In this document: positions 31,844-40,294 of the stretch, in pieces | Position numbering within the stretch: position 1 is the first letter of the stretch | Layout: every line of letters starts with the position of its first letter | Source of the DNA: Intestinimonas butyriciproducens | Lineage (GTDB): Bacteria > Bacillota > Clostridia > Oscillospirales > Oscillospiraceae | Length of the DNA: 64,000 bases | Assembly (NCBI RefSeq): GCF_004154955.1 | Contig: NZ_CP011524.1 | Location: forward strand, 2,542,001 to 2,606,000 | Reading direction: 5' to 3' | Notes under the pieces: model-generated | The model's input: the letters and a program-made list of their open reading frames with translations, nothing else | Database searches by the model: none | Told to the model about the DNA's origin: nothing | Translations under genes and position numbers: made by a program

Positions 31844-33920
31844 ACTGATTATCGCGGAAAAACCGAGCGTGGCAAAATCCATCGCGTCGGCCCTGGGTGC
31901 TTCATCCAGGGCCGACGGCTTTTATGAGGGCAGCGGCCTGATCGTTTCCTGGTGCGTGGGGCACCTGGTATCCCCGCTGGACGCGGGCGGCTATGACGAG
32001 CGCTTCAAAAAATGGCGCTATGAGGATCTGCCCATCCTGCCGGAGCCCTTCCGCTACGCCCCCATCCCCGGCAAGGAGGCGGCTTTGGACAATGTGAAGC
32101 GCCTCATGGCGCGGGAGGACGTAACGGAGATCGTCAACGCCTGCGACGCCGGACGGGAGGGCGAGCTGATCTTCCGCCTGGTGTATGAACTGGCCGGCTG
32201 CCTCAAGCCGGTCCTCCGGCTTTGGATCTCGTCCATGGAGGACAGCGCCATCCGGGAGGGCTTTTCCGAGCTGCGCCCCGGCGCTGACTATGAAGCCCTG
32301 TATCAGTCAGCCCTCTGCCGCCAGAGGGCTGACTGGCTGGTGGGGATCAACGCCACCCGCCTTTTCTCCGTCCTCTATCACCGTACCCTGAACGTGGGCC
32401 GCGTCCAAACGCCCACCTTGTCCCTGCTGGCGGCGCGGGACGCGAAGATCGCGCTGTTCCAGAAGGAGAAGTATCATCATGTGCGCCTGACCCTGGCCGG
32501 CGCGGAGGCGGTATCGGAGAGATTCACCGATCCGGCGGAGGCGGAGCAGGCGGCGGCTATGTGCAAGGGCGCGGCCGTCATCTGTACTTCCGTCACGAAG
32601 GAGCAGAAGAAGGAACAGCCTCCGAAGCTCTATGACCTCACCACCTTGCAGCGTGAGGCAAACCGGCTGCTTGGCTACACGGCGAAGCAGACCCTTGACT
32701 ACGCTCAGAGCCTCTACGAAAAAAAGCTGCTGACCTATCCCCGCACGGACAGCCGGCATCTGACCTCCGATATGGCGGAAACGGCCTCCTGTGTGATCCA
32801 CCTGGCGGCGAAGCTGCCGCCCTTTGATGGCTGCACAAACTTCTTCCCTCTGGTGGAGGCCATGATCTCCGATAAAGATGTATCCGACCACCACGCCATT
32901 ATCCCCACGATGGAGATTGAAAAAGCGGATATCCCCGCCCTGCCCCTGGGCGAGCGTGAGCTGCTTCTTCTGGTCTGCTGCCGTCTGCTGTGCGCGTCGG
33001 CGGAGCCCTATGTGTATGAGGCGGTCACGGCTGCCTTTGATTGCGGCGGCCATTCCTTCACCGCAAAGGGCAGGCGCGTCATCTCCGAAGGCTGGCGGGA
33101 GATCGACCGCATTTTCCGCGCCTTCTTGAAGGAAAAGCCTGCGGATGGGGACGGCGGCACGCTGCCGGACTTCACCGAAGGGCAGACCTTTGACGGCGCG
33201 GAGGTTTCCGTCACCGAGCATTTCACCCAGCCGCCGAAGCCCTATACCGAAGATACCCTCCTGTCCGCTATGGAGAATGCGGGCAAGGACGATATCCCCG
33301 ACGAAGCAGAGCGAAAAGGGCTTGGTACGCCCGCCACCCGCGCCGCCATCATCGAAAAGCTGGTGTCAGCCGGATTTGTGGAGCGCAAGGGCAAGAGCCT
33401 GATCCCCACGAAAACCGGTATCAACCTTGTCACGGTCCTGCCGGAGCCGCTGACCTCTCCCATGCTGACGGCGGAATGGGAACAGAAATTGACGGAGATC
33501 GCAAGGGGCGGCGCTGACCCGGATACCTTCATGGACGGTATCCGCACGATGGTCCGGGAGATCGTTTCTACCTATTCCTGTATTTCCGAGGACGGCAAAA
33601 AGCTGTTTGCCCCGGAGAAGGAAGTGATCGGCACCTGCCCCCGCTGCGGTCAGCCGGTCTATGAGGGGAAGAAAAACTTTGCCTGTTCGGATCGGTCCTG
33701 CGGCTTCGTCCTCTGGAAAAATGACCGCTTCTGGACGAGCCGCAGGAAGGAGCTGACAAAGAAGATGGCGGCAGACCTTCTGAAAAAGGGCCGTACCAAT
33801 GTCAAGGGGATGTGGTCTGAGAAGAAACAGACCGCCTACGACGCCGCTGTGATCCTGAATGACACTGGCGGCAGGTACATCGATTTCAAGCTGGAATTTC
33901 CCAAAAATAAGCGAAGCTGA
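31836..33920 (+). CDS. topB: Type IA DNA topoisomerase III
   Basis: A 694-residue topoisomerase. It opens with the TOPRIM domain ([18 protein letters not shown], then [20 protein letters not shown] with the acidic metal site). The catalytic tyrosine is in [13 protein letters not shown] (Tyr301), and a C-terminal four-cysteine zinc module is present (CPRCGQPV then CSDRSCGF). It relaxes or decatenates DNA during conjugative transfer or circle replication. It overlaps the DUF4366 gene by eight bases and is followed by the ArdA fusion. Length is normal for element-encoded TopB. Confidence 0.95.
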   Translation: MSKLIIAEKPSVAKSIASALGASSRADGFYEGSGLIVSWCVGHLVSPLDAGGYDERFKKWRYEDLPILPEPFRYAPIPGKEAALDNVKRLMAREDVTEIVNACDAGREGELIFRLVYELAGCLKPVLRLWISSMEDSAIREGFSELRPGADYEALYQSALCRQRADWLVGINATRLFSVLYHRTLNVGRVQTPTLSLLAARDAKIALFQKEKYHHVRLTLAGAEAVSERFTDPAEAEQAAAMCKGAAVICTSVTKEQKKEQPPKLYDLTTLQREANRLLGYTAKQTLDYAQSLYEKKLLTYPRTDSRHLTSDMAETASCVIHLAAKLPPFDGCTNFFPLVEAMISDKDVSDHHAIIPTMEIEKADIPALPLGERELLLLVCCRLLCASAEPYVYEAVTAAFDCGGHSFTAKGRRVISEGWREIDRIFRAFLKEKPADGDGGTLPDFTEGQTFDGAEVSVTEHFTQPPKPYTEDTLLSAMENAGKDDIPDEAERKGLGTPATRAAIIEKLVSAGFVERKGKSLIPTKTGINLVTVLPEPLTSPMLTAEWEQKLTEIARGGADPDTFMDGIRTMVREIVSTYSCISEDGKKLFAPEKEVIGTCPRCGQPVYEGKKNFACSDRSCGFVLWKNDRFWTSRRKELTKKMAADLLKKGRTNVKGMWSEKKQTAYDAAVILNDTGGRYIDFKLEFPKNKRS

Positions 33921-33933
33921 AGGAGGAGCGTAT

Positions 33934-35763
33934 ATGCCGGATTACAGTTACAACAAGGACTATCCCTTTGCCGCCTTTATCACCAATCTTGGCAAGTACA
34001 ACGAGGGCGAGCTTGTGGGCGAGTGGGTGAAGTTTCCCACCACCGCCGAGGAACTGAAGGAGGTATTCAAGCGTATCGGCATCGGCCAGAGGGATGACTT
34101 CGGCCAGCCCTATGAGGAATGGTTCATCACGGACTATGACTGCTATGTGGATGGCCTCTATGACAAGCTGGGCGAATACGAAAATCTGGACGAGCTCAAT
34201 TATCTGGCGTCGAAGCTGGATGAAATGAGCGACAGCGAATACGCACAGTTTCAGGCCGGTATGGAAATGGGCGACCATTGCGGCAGCCTGCAGGAGATCA
34301 TCAACCTGACGGAAAATCTGGACTGCTATGAGGTCTATCCCCATATTGAGGACTATGACGATCTTGGGCGCTACTACATCGAGGAGCTGGAGGTCATGCA
34401 GGTGCCGGAGCACCTGCAAAATTACATCGACTATGAGGCCTACGGCCGGGACGTGGCGATGGACGAAAACGGCAGCTTTACGGATCAGGGCTATGTGCGG
34501 GATACGGGGGACCGCTTCTGCGAGTATTACGACGGCGAGCGCGGCAGCATCCCCGACGAGTACCGGGTGATGACCTTCCAGGACGATCTTCCCGAAGAAG
34601 AAAAATCCGAATGGGCCATGGATATCGCCTTTGACATGGACGAGTTTTTCCGTCAGAACGATCCGCAGTACGCGGCGGAGCACCCGGAGGCGCACGCCGC
34701 AAAGGAAGCGATTTACGAAAATCTGATGGCCGGACGCATCTCCGCTCTGGATGAAAAGCTGGCGGCGCTGGGCCAGACGCAGGAGGACTATCTTCCCTCC
34801 GAGATCGAAAAGTTCAAGGACGCCACGGGCTACGAGGAGTTTCTTGATTTTGACCCGGCGGAGGTCAAGGCGGCCTTGGAGGATCCGGACAGATCCCGTG
34901 TGGATGAAATGCTGGCCGCGGCGGAAAAGGCGGAACGGGAGTACGCGGCGGAGGCGGCCGCCTATGTGCAGAGCCCCGCCGCTATCGTGGAGCAGGCACG
35001 GGCGGCGCAGGGCGAGCCGGTGGGCAGTTTCTCCATCTACCAGCTCAAGAGCGGCAATGAAACGCTGGATTATCGCTTTGAGCCGCTGGACAGCATCCAC
35101 CGCAACGGCCTTTCTGTGAAGCCGGAAAACTATGAGCTGGTCTATGAAGCGCCGCTGACGGAAAAGGACAACCTTGAAAGCATTTATACCCGGTTCAATG
35201 TGGATCGTCCGGCAGATTTCACCGGGCACTCCCTGTCGGTATCGGATATCGTGGTACTGCATCAGGGCGGGAAGGATACCGCCCATTACTGCGACCGCGC
35301 TGGCTTTTCCGAAGTGCCGGAGTTTTTGCAGCCGGCGCAGAAAAGCCTCGATATCACCGAGCGCATCCAGACACCCAGGGGCAGCTTCTATCTCTGCGGC
35401 ATGACAAGGGAGCAGATGGAGGCGGACGGATACGGTTTTCATCACGCCTCTGAGGATGGAAAATATTTCATTATGGCAAATGGGACCCAGGCGTATGCGG
35501 TCAGAGCTGATGCGCCGGAAAAGGACAATCCCCTCCGTACCGCTGAAATGACGCTGGAGGACGACTACGGCATGATCGACGGCGTTATCAACAACGGCCG
35601 GCGGGGCGAGGAGCTGGAGAAGGCCAAGGAGCACGCGGAGCGGACGCAGCCGGAGAAAAAGCCCTCCATCCGGGAACGGCTGGCGGCGGCAAGGCAGGAG
35701 TGCGCGAAGCAGCAGCCCAGGTCTGCCCCGGAGAAAAAGCCCCCGGAGCTGGGGGAGCGATGA
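33934..35763 (+). CDS. ArdA antirestriction-YodL-DUF4316 fusion protein
   Basis: A 609-residue multidomain protein. Residues 1-170 match ArdA, the acidic DNA mimic that blocks type I restriction (AAFITNLGKYNEGELVGEWVKFP, EEWFITDYDCYVDGLYDKLGEYENLDELNYLASKL). A long acidic helical region follows. A YodL domain starts near 365 (SFSIYQLKSGNETLDYRFEPLDSIHRNGL), then DUF4316 (TERIQTPRGSFYLCGMTREQMEADGYGFHHASEDGKYFIM). The basic C-terminus has the SIRERLAAARQE motif also seen in PcfB here. AAGGAGGAG precedes ATG 33934. It should protect the element on entering a new host. Confidence 0.9.
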   Translation: MPDYSYNKDYPFAAFITNLGKYNEGELVGEWVKFPTTAEELKEVFKRIGIGQRDDFGQPYEEWFITDYDCYVDGLYDKLGEYENLDELNYLASKLDEMSDSEYAQFQAGMEMGDHCGSLQEIINLTENLDCYEVYPHIEDYDDLGRYYIEELEVMQVPEHLQNYIDYEAYGRDVAMDENGSFTDQGYVRDTGDRFCEYYDGERGSIPDEYRVMTFQDDLPEEEKSEWAMDIAFDMDEFFRQNDPQYAAEHPEAHAAKEAIYENLMAGRISALDEKLAALGQTQEDYLPSEIEKFKDATGYEEFLDFDPAEVKAALEDPDRSRVDEMLAAAEKAEREYAAEAAAYVQSPAAIVEQARAAQGEPVGSFSIYQLKSGNETLDYRFEPLDSIHRNGLSVKPENYELVYEAPLTEKDNLESIYTRFNVDRPADFTGHSLSVSDIVVLHQGGKDTAHYCDRAGFSEVPEFLQPAQKSLDITERIQTPRGSFYLCGMTREQMEADGYGFHHASEDGKYFIMANGTQAYAVRADAPEKDNPLRTAEMTLEDDYGMIDGVINNGRRGEELEKAKEHAERTQPEKKPSIRERLAAARQECAKQQPRSAPEKKPPELGER

Positions 35764-35957
35764 GCCGGGGCGTGAAGTGGCGGCTGGAATGGGCCTTCTT
35801 CCTGGGGGAGAATGGCAGGCGGCAGTACAACCGGCTCTGCAAGGGCTGTGTCCATCCCTGCAAGCAGAGCTTCCGAGCGGTGGTGTTGGACTGCCCGCAC
35901 TTCCAGTCCCAGCGTGTGAAAAAAGGCATGGATAAGGGTGGGAAACGGGCAAAATAG
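35760..35957 (+). CDS. Small element protein with four-cysteine motif
   Basis: A 65-residue basic protein: MSRGVKWRLEWAFFLGENGRRQYNRLC, then CKGCVHPC and VVLDCPHF, a likely zinc-binding knuckle. The ATG overlaps the previous stop (ATGA) with GGGGAG upstream, so it is translationally coupled and closes the transfer operon. I do not recognise the function. Confidence 0.7.
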   Translation: MSRGVKWRLEWAFFLGENGRRQYNRLCKGCVHPCKQSFRAVVLDCPHFQSQRVKKGMDKGGKRAK

Positions 35958-36075
35958 TCCCCCGTGGCGGCGTTTTCAGACCATGCCCTTATGATTTCCC
36001 ATCCGCGCTTTTCTCCGCGCTCCTGCGGCGAAAAAGCAGCGGTTTTCGACACTTTCCCATCCGCGCCCATAGCAA

Positions 36076-36129
36076 AAGCGGGGACGCGGCCTTCGGTATA
36101 TCCGTTGGCTGCGTCCCCGCTTCTTTTTT
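36076..36129. terminator. Bidirectional terminator between transfer operon and leftward block
   Basis: AAGCGGGGACGCGGCC/GGCTGCGTCCCCGCTT is a 16-bp stem with one mismatch, followed by CTTTTTT on the plus strand and TTTTGC on the minus strand. It separates the convergent operons. Confidence 0.85.
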
Positions 36130-36131
36130 GC

Positions 36132-37007
36132 TTATTTTTCGTCCTCGTTGGGCTTGTCCGCTTCCGCCACGCCCTGGATCACATCCGTCACCACGGCGTT
36201 GAGCTGGGCGGCGTTCTCCGCTGTGACGGCGGGCCGCCCGGTGTCCGCTTCGATAGCGCGCCGCGCGTCTCCCGCCACCTTGCCGCCGCGCCGGGCGACG
36301 ATCCGGCTTTCCTCAAAGCCCTCCGGCTGGTGGGCCTTGGAAAGCTCCGTGGTCGTGGTTTCGGCCAGCATGTTCAGCACGATCTCCAATGTGCTCATGT
36401 TGTCCCGGAGGTTTTCCTTTTTGAGCCCTTTCAGGTTTTTGTATTGCCGGGTGGTCATGCCGGACCAGGCCTTTGTGATCTCGTCGGTGAGGATGGCGTA
36501 TTCCCGGCCCTGCTCCACGCCCCGCGCCTGCCATTCGGCGGTGAGCTCGTTGCGGACGCGGATGGAGAGGATGCGCTGGTGGATCCAGTCGGCGTCATAG
36601 CCCTTCTTCTGGTAGGTCTCCAGTGCCCGGTCGATGGCCTGCTCCGGGTCGATGGTCTCCTCGATGCGCTCCCGGCCTACGGCGGCGAGCCAGAGCCGGA
36701 AGGGTTCAGCCTTGGGCGAGGGGATGGACTGGATGATGCGCAGGATGCCCTCGGTATTGGCGGCAAGCACCTTTCGCTTTTTGCCTGTGGAGCCGGTCAT
36801 TTCTACCTGGGGACAATTTGTCCCCAGGTAGCTTGCGAGCTGTTCATCCCGCTTGCGCATTTTTTTGAGATAATCCGTGGGATTGGCGCTGTCCGACAGT
36901 GCTGCCACCACATCCACCACGGAGAAGTACCATTCTTCCTTTTCCTCGTCCCAGGCGGTACGGATCTTTCTATCTTCAAAAAGCTGGATGGAGTTATTTT
37001 CGTCCAT
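36132..37007 (-). CDS. BRO-N family antirepressor-like protein
   Basis: A 291-residue protein. The N-terminal BRO domain has IQLFEDRKIRTAWDEEKEEWYFSVVDVVAALSDSANPTDYLKKM, with later SPKAEPFRLWLAAVGRERIEE. The C-terminal half resembles the DinD-type region (HQRILSIRVRNELTAEWQARG, then ILTDEITKAWSGMTTRQYKNLKGLKKENLRDNM). Such proteins act as phage antirepressors or DNA-damage-linked factors. Here it could control induction of the element (inference). ATG 37007 has AAAGGAGGG upstream. Confidence 0.85.
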   Translation of the reverse strand: MDENNSIQLFEDRKIRTAWDEEKEEWYFSVVDVVAALSDSANPTDYLKKMRKRDEQLASYLGTNCPQVEMTGSTGKKRKVLAANTEGILRIIQSIPSPKAEPFRLWLAAVGRERIEETIDPEQAIDRALETYQKKGYDADWIHQRILSIRVRNELTAEWQARGVEQGREYAILTDEITKAWSGMTTRQYKNLKGLKKENLRDNMSTLEIVLNMLAETTTTELSKAHQPEGFEESRIVARRGGKVAGDARRAIEADTGRPAVTAENAAQLNAVVTDVIQGVAEADKPNEDEK

Positions 37008-37038
37008 GGGCTTTTCCCTCCTTTGATGGGCTATCCCC

Positions 37039-37068
37039 ATTCTACCATGAAATGATGATTTTTTCTAA
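37039..37068 (-). promoter_or_regulatory. Possible promoter of the BRO gene
   Basis: On the minus strand TTAGAA (37063-37068) and TAGAAT (37039-37044) are spaced by 18 bases. The -35 element is weak. Confidence 0.4.
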
Positions 37069-37255
37069 CAGGGAACGCGATTTTTGCGGCAGCAGCAGTC
37101 GCAGGCGCTGTGGGACTGTGGGCAACGGCCAAGCCGGGCGGCGCTGTGGGAAAGCGGTTTGCCGTCCTGTGGGAAAGGCCTGTCCTTTTCCATTAGGGGG
37201 TGAATGGCTTTTCCATCGGCAAAGCGGCCGTTTTCCACATTTCCATAGCGCGGGC

Positions 37256-37615
37256 CTAATCCTCGGTGATGATACACGCACAGCCCGCCGTCAGCAGGCG
37301 GTACAGCGTCAGCGGCACATACCACGCCGCCACCAGCAGCCGCCAGACAAGGACGCAGCCGCCGATAAGACCGGCAAAGACGAAGTTCAGAAGGAACAGG
37401 GCGATCCCGCCGCCCAGAGAGCCGCCGCCCGGTATGATCCAGAGCCGCAGCCGCCAGATCCCAAACGGCAGCCCGCAGAGGATCCAGAGCCAGAGATAGT
37501 CCAGTTCCCCGTTCTTTACGCAGGCGGAGCGGAAGATGCAGTACAGCAGCGCGGCCGACGCCACCGGCAGGATGGTCTTGCGGAAAAAGTCTTTTAAGGC
37601 CTCGCCTCTTGTCAT
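37256..37615 (-). CDS. Small membrane protein, DUF6050-like
   Basis: A 119-residue protein with about three to four hydrophobic helices (TILPVASAALLYCIFRSAC, LWLWILCGLPFGIW, GIALFLLNFVFAGLIGGCVLVW, LVAAWYVPLTLYRLLTAG). The pattern GLPFG...GGGSLGGGIALF is one I associate with DUF6050 in clostridial elements. It lies downstream of the relaxase, in the same direction. AAGGAGG lies eight bases before the ATG. Function unknown; a membrane partner for mobilization is possible. Confidence 0.7.
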   Translation of the reverse strand: MTRGEALKDFFRKTILPVASAALLYCIFRSACVKNGELDYLWLWILCGLPFGIWRLRLWIIPGGGSLGGGIALFLLNFVFAGLIGGCVLVWRLLVAAWYVPLTLYRLLTAGCACIITED

Positions 37616-37718
37616 GGGGTTCGCCTCCTTCAAAATCGTTTGTATCTTCATTATATCTGACGTTTCGGCAAAAGCCCAGGGGAAAACGCAGATCGCGGCA
37701 AAAAGTTTGTCCCAGGGG

Positions 37719-39065
37719 TCATTCCAGCTCCATATCCTTCTGCCGTGCCGGCGCCTGCCGGGGCGGGGACAGGAACTCCTCCACATTCCGGCGCACGGCG
37801 GCGTAGTCCTGCTCCTCCCGCCGTGCCTTCTGACGCTCGGCGGTCAGCGCCGCCCTCCGGGCAGTGAGCGCGTCCATTTCCGCCTGCATCCGCTCTGTGG
37901 CAGGCAGCGGAACCGCGCCCAGGCGCTTGCACTCTCTGGCGGCGGCCTCAAAGAGAATGATCTCCCTCTCATAGCCCCGCAGGAACTTCTCTTTGTCCTT
38001 CGACGCCTGATAGCGGTCATAGATGGGCTTGAGCTGACGGTAGGCGGCGACGTGCTTTATTTTCAGCGTCAGCTCCTCAATCCGCGCCCCGGTCTCCCGC
38101 AGCTCCGCTTTCAGCCGGGCGGCGGAGGCGGACGCCGCCTCGCAGTGCTCTGTCAGCTCCTCCATGCTGCCGATGCCGTGTTCCGTCAGGAAGTTGCTGG
38201 TCTCGGCGATGCGTTTCAGATTCTCAATGGTCGCCCAATGGCGGTAGCCCGCGCTCTGCTGGGCCTTGATGTTGTTCTGAATATCAATGAGCAGGCTGAC
38301 CCTGCCTCCGCGCTGCTTTGGTTGGCGGGAGGGTCTGGCGCGTCCGGCCATCCGTGCGGTCAGGGCGTCCTCGGCGTAGTCCGCGCCCAGGGTCTTTAGC
38401 CTTGTGAACCGCTCCTGTCCCGGTGCTCTGGCAGAAATGTACTTGCCCCGCTTGAGCGCATAGCCCTCCCGCTGCAACCGCACCAGCAGCTCCTCCAAAT
38501 CATGGCAGCCGGGCAGCAGCCGGTCGATGGCGGCGCGCAGCTTCGCCTTATAGCTGGTGCCGGTCCGCTCCGCCTGATGCTCGATGTAGCTTTTTCCTTT
38601 GTCCTGGCCTGGGACGATGACGGACAGGCCGTGTTCTTTGCAAAGCCGGTCTGAGGTGCGGCGGATGAAGTGATAGCTGCGCTTGTTGGAATGGTAGTGC
38701 TTGTGATCCGCAAAGCTGACGGCATTGAAGATCAGGTGGTTATGGACGTGATCCCGGTCTATGTGGGTGGTCAGGACAAACTCATACCTGCCGCCCAGGA
38801 TCTCCCTTGCCAGCTCCATGCCGATCTCATGGGCCTGCTCCGGCGTGACCTCCCCAGGCTGAAAGGCTTGGATCAGGTGGCGGCCCAGGTTCGTTCCCTT
38901 GTCGATGGCGTGGCGGCGGGTCCAGGCAAATTCGATATCCGCGGTCTCAGCGGCGCAGCCATAGGAGGATACAAGCAGTTTTCCGTCCGTCTTTTCCGGG
39001 TTGCAGATATAGTCAATGGCCGCTTTCAGCGTTGACTTGATAGGATGCGTCTTTGTAACTGCCAT
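37719..39065 (-). CDS. Relaxase (MOBP family, MobA/VirD2 type)
   Basis: A 448-residue nicking enzyme that cuts oriT and leads the strand into the recipient. The N-terminal domain carries a tyrosine candidate in IDYICNPEKT and the metal-binding three-histidine motif HIDRDHVHNHLIF (residues 101-113). The region after about 230 is a long coiled coil with ARLKAELRETGARIEELT and a C-terminal RRAALTAERQKARREEQ helix. It overlaps mobC by 40 bases, so the two are translated together. The oriT should lie just upstream of mobC. Confidence 0.94.
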   Translation of the reverse strand: MAVTKTHPIKSTLKAAIDYICNPEKTDGKLLVSSYGCAAETADIEFAWTRRHAIDKGTNLGRHLIQAFQPGEVTPEQAHEIGMELAREILGGRYEFVLTTHIDRDHVHNHLIFNAVSFADHKHYHSNKRSYHFIRRTSDRLCKEHGLSVIVPGQDKGKSYIEHQAERTGTSYKAKLRAAIDRLLPGCHDLEELLVRLQREGYALKRGKYISARAPGQERFTRLKTLGADYAEDALTARMAGRARPSRQPKQRGGRVSLLIDIQNNIKAQQSAGYRHWATIENLKRIAETSNFLTEHGIGSMEELTEHCEAASASAARLKAELRETGARIEELTLKIKHVAAYRQLKPIYDRYQASKDKEKFLRGYEREIILFEAAARECKRLGAVPLPATERMQAEMDALTARRAALTAERQKARREEQDYAAVRRNVEEFLSPPRQAPARQKDMELE

Positions 39066-39355
39066 ATCTCATCCAGCCTCTCCTGTATCTCCTGCATATC
39101 CGCTTTGTACGCGCCGCCTCCCGCGTTGATCCGCTTGGCGATCTGGTTGATGTTCCGGCCGATGGCGGACAGGGCGGCGTTCATCCGCTTGATATCCGTG
39201 GTGTCAAGCTGGATGATATACCCGTCTATCGCCATCTTCCGCAGATACGCGCCGTACCACCGTGTGGGGAGCTGCGCCATCTTTTCATCTATGAGCCGTT
39301 TTTCCTCCTCCGTCACATAGAATTTCATCTGAATATTCCGCTTTCGGTTCGCCAT
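39026..39355 (-). CDS. mobC: MobC-family relaxosome accessory protein
   Basis: A 109-residue protein with an N-terminal ribbon-helix-helix-like part (IQMKFYVTEEEKRLIDEKMAQL). The MobC signature is LSAIGRNINQIAKRINAGG, followed by an amphipathic helix. It helps the relaxase melt and nick oriT. Its 3' end overlaps the relaxase gene by 40 bases. Palindromes just upstream, at 39382-39463, are candidate binding sites. Confidence 0.9.
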   Translation of the reverse strand: MANRKRNIQMKFYVTEEEKRLIDEKMAQLPTRWYGAYLRKMAIDGYIIQLDTTDIKRMNAALSAIGRNINQIAKRINAGGGAYKADMQEIQERLDEIWQLQRRILSSQR

Positions 39356-39381
39356 GGGCAGCCTCCGTTTCTCATAAGGGT

Positions 39382-39463
39382 CTGGGATATCCCAGCAAGC
39401 AATTTTGACTGTTCGGGCAAGGGACCTGAACAGCGCAAAATCCGCAAGCGGGTACTCGCTTGC
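39382..39463. other. Probable origin of transfer (oriT)
   Basis: Three inverted repeats lie within 82 bases directly upstream of mobC. The first is the 14-base palindrome CTGGGATATCCCAG (39382-39395). The second is CTGTTCGGG/CCTGAACAG with one mismatch (39409-39433). The third is GCAAGCG/CGCTTGC with a 6-base loop (39444-39463), followed by a further GCTTGCTG copy. Position next to mobC and the relaxase, in a gene-free stretch, fits an oriT. The nic site is not identified. Confidence 0.6.
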
Positions 39464-39838
39464 TGTGCTTGCTGACTACTTCGTACCCCCGTATTTCCCC
39501 CTCTACCCATACTACAATCCGAACAGGGCGTTTTGGCCAGATTTTCGGAGAAATGTTTGTCTCGCGGCGAAAAAAGCCGGATTTTTTTAACCCGTTCCCG
39601 AAAAAGATACAGGGGATTCACACAAAAACCTTGAATTGCGGAGGGGTCTATGGTAAACTTATTATATCTAACTATACCCCTTTGCCGGGGCGCTGAATTG
39701 TCCGGGCTTTGGGGTGTGGCGAGGCGGCGGAGCGTCCGGCTGGAAGGGCGAGGACAGCGCTGCGCAAGACCGCTTTTTCGAGGCGTCTGAACGGAAGCGC
39801 AAAACCGGAAAGCCCTTGAAACATCTGCAAAAAAGGGG

Positions 39839-39866
39839 TTGACAACATGAGATTTTCCCCCATAAT
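39839..39866 (+). promoter_or_regulatory. Sigma-A type promoter immediately before the GACA repeat
   Basis: A perfect TTGACA (39839-39844) and CATAAT (39861-39866) are spaced by 16 bases. The predicted start of transcription falls inside the tetranucleotide repeat that begins at 39869. Confidence 0.55.
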
Positions 39867-39914
<48 letters not shown>

Positions 39915-39954
39915 GTAAGTCTGTCCTTTTCTGCTGCCCCCATATATTGTCAAC

Positions 39955-39998
39955 AGGCGCGGCCTGCCCGAAGTGTTTTCGGACAGGGCGCGCCTTTT
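39955..39998 (+). terminator. Terminator-like hairpin downstream of the repeat
   Basis: An 18-bp stem with two mismatches (AGGCGCGGCCTGCCCGAA and TTCGGACAGGGCGCGCCT) is followed by TTTT. It lies between the GACA-repeat promoter and the surface-protein genes. Apart from the features listed, 39356-40027 holds no gene I can support. Confidence 0.65.
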
Positions 39999-40027
39999 CG
40001 CGCTCTGACGGCAGGGGGTGACACGGG

Positions 40028-40186
40028 ATGAAGAAGCTATTTTCCTTCCTTCGCCCCCGCACACAGGCGCGGGACCGGGAGAGCGACGGCGAGGGAAAGC
40101 CGTCCATGCCCCGGGCGGCAGCCAACAGAGCGCCGCCCGGCGTCCACGGCACGAAGGGCACGGCCTTCGCCGTGGCTCCGCTTTAG
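40028..40186 (+). CDS. Small basic ORF before the surface protein (uncertain)
   Basis: A 52-residue frame beginning MKKLFSFLRPRTQARDRE, with GGGGGTG upstream of its ATG and an orphan AGGAGG just after its stop. It has no recognisable domain. Third-position GC is high, but so is the whole stretch. It may be a leader peptide or a chance ORF. The 108 bases to the surface-protein gene hold only that gene's ribosome site. Confidence 0.35.
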   Translation: MKKLFSFLRPRTQARDRESDGEGKPSMPRAAANRAPPGVHGTKGTAFAVAPL

Positions 40187-40294
40187 GAGGTGGGGTAGAT
40201 CCGAAGGAACGCCTGCCTTTTACCCGGCGGCCGCGGGCCGGGGACAAAAACGCGGCGCACAACAAATTCTTTCTATGAAGGAGGAAGAAAAAAC

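Noticed and set aside
22717-35763. A complete restriction-modification or phosphorothioation system
   Set aside because: There are methyltransferases and a broken PAPS-reductase-like gene, but no restriction endonuclease, DndB/D/E or toxin, so the genes fit evasion better than a defence system.
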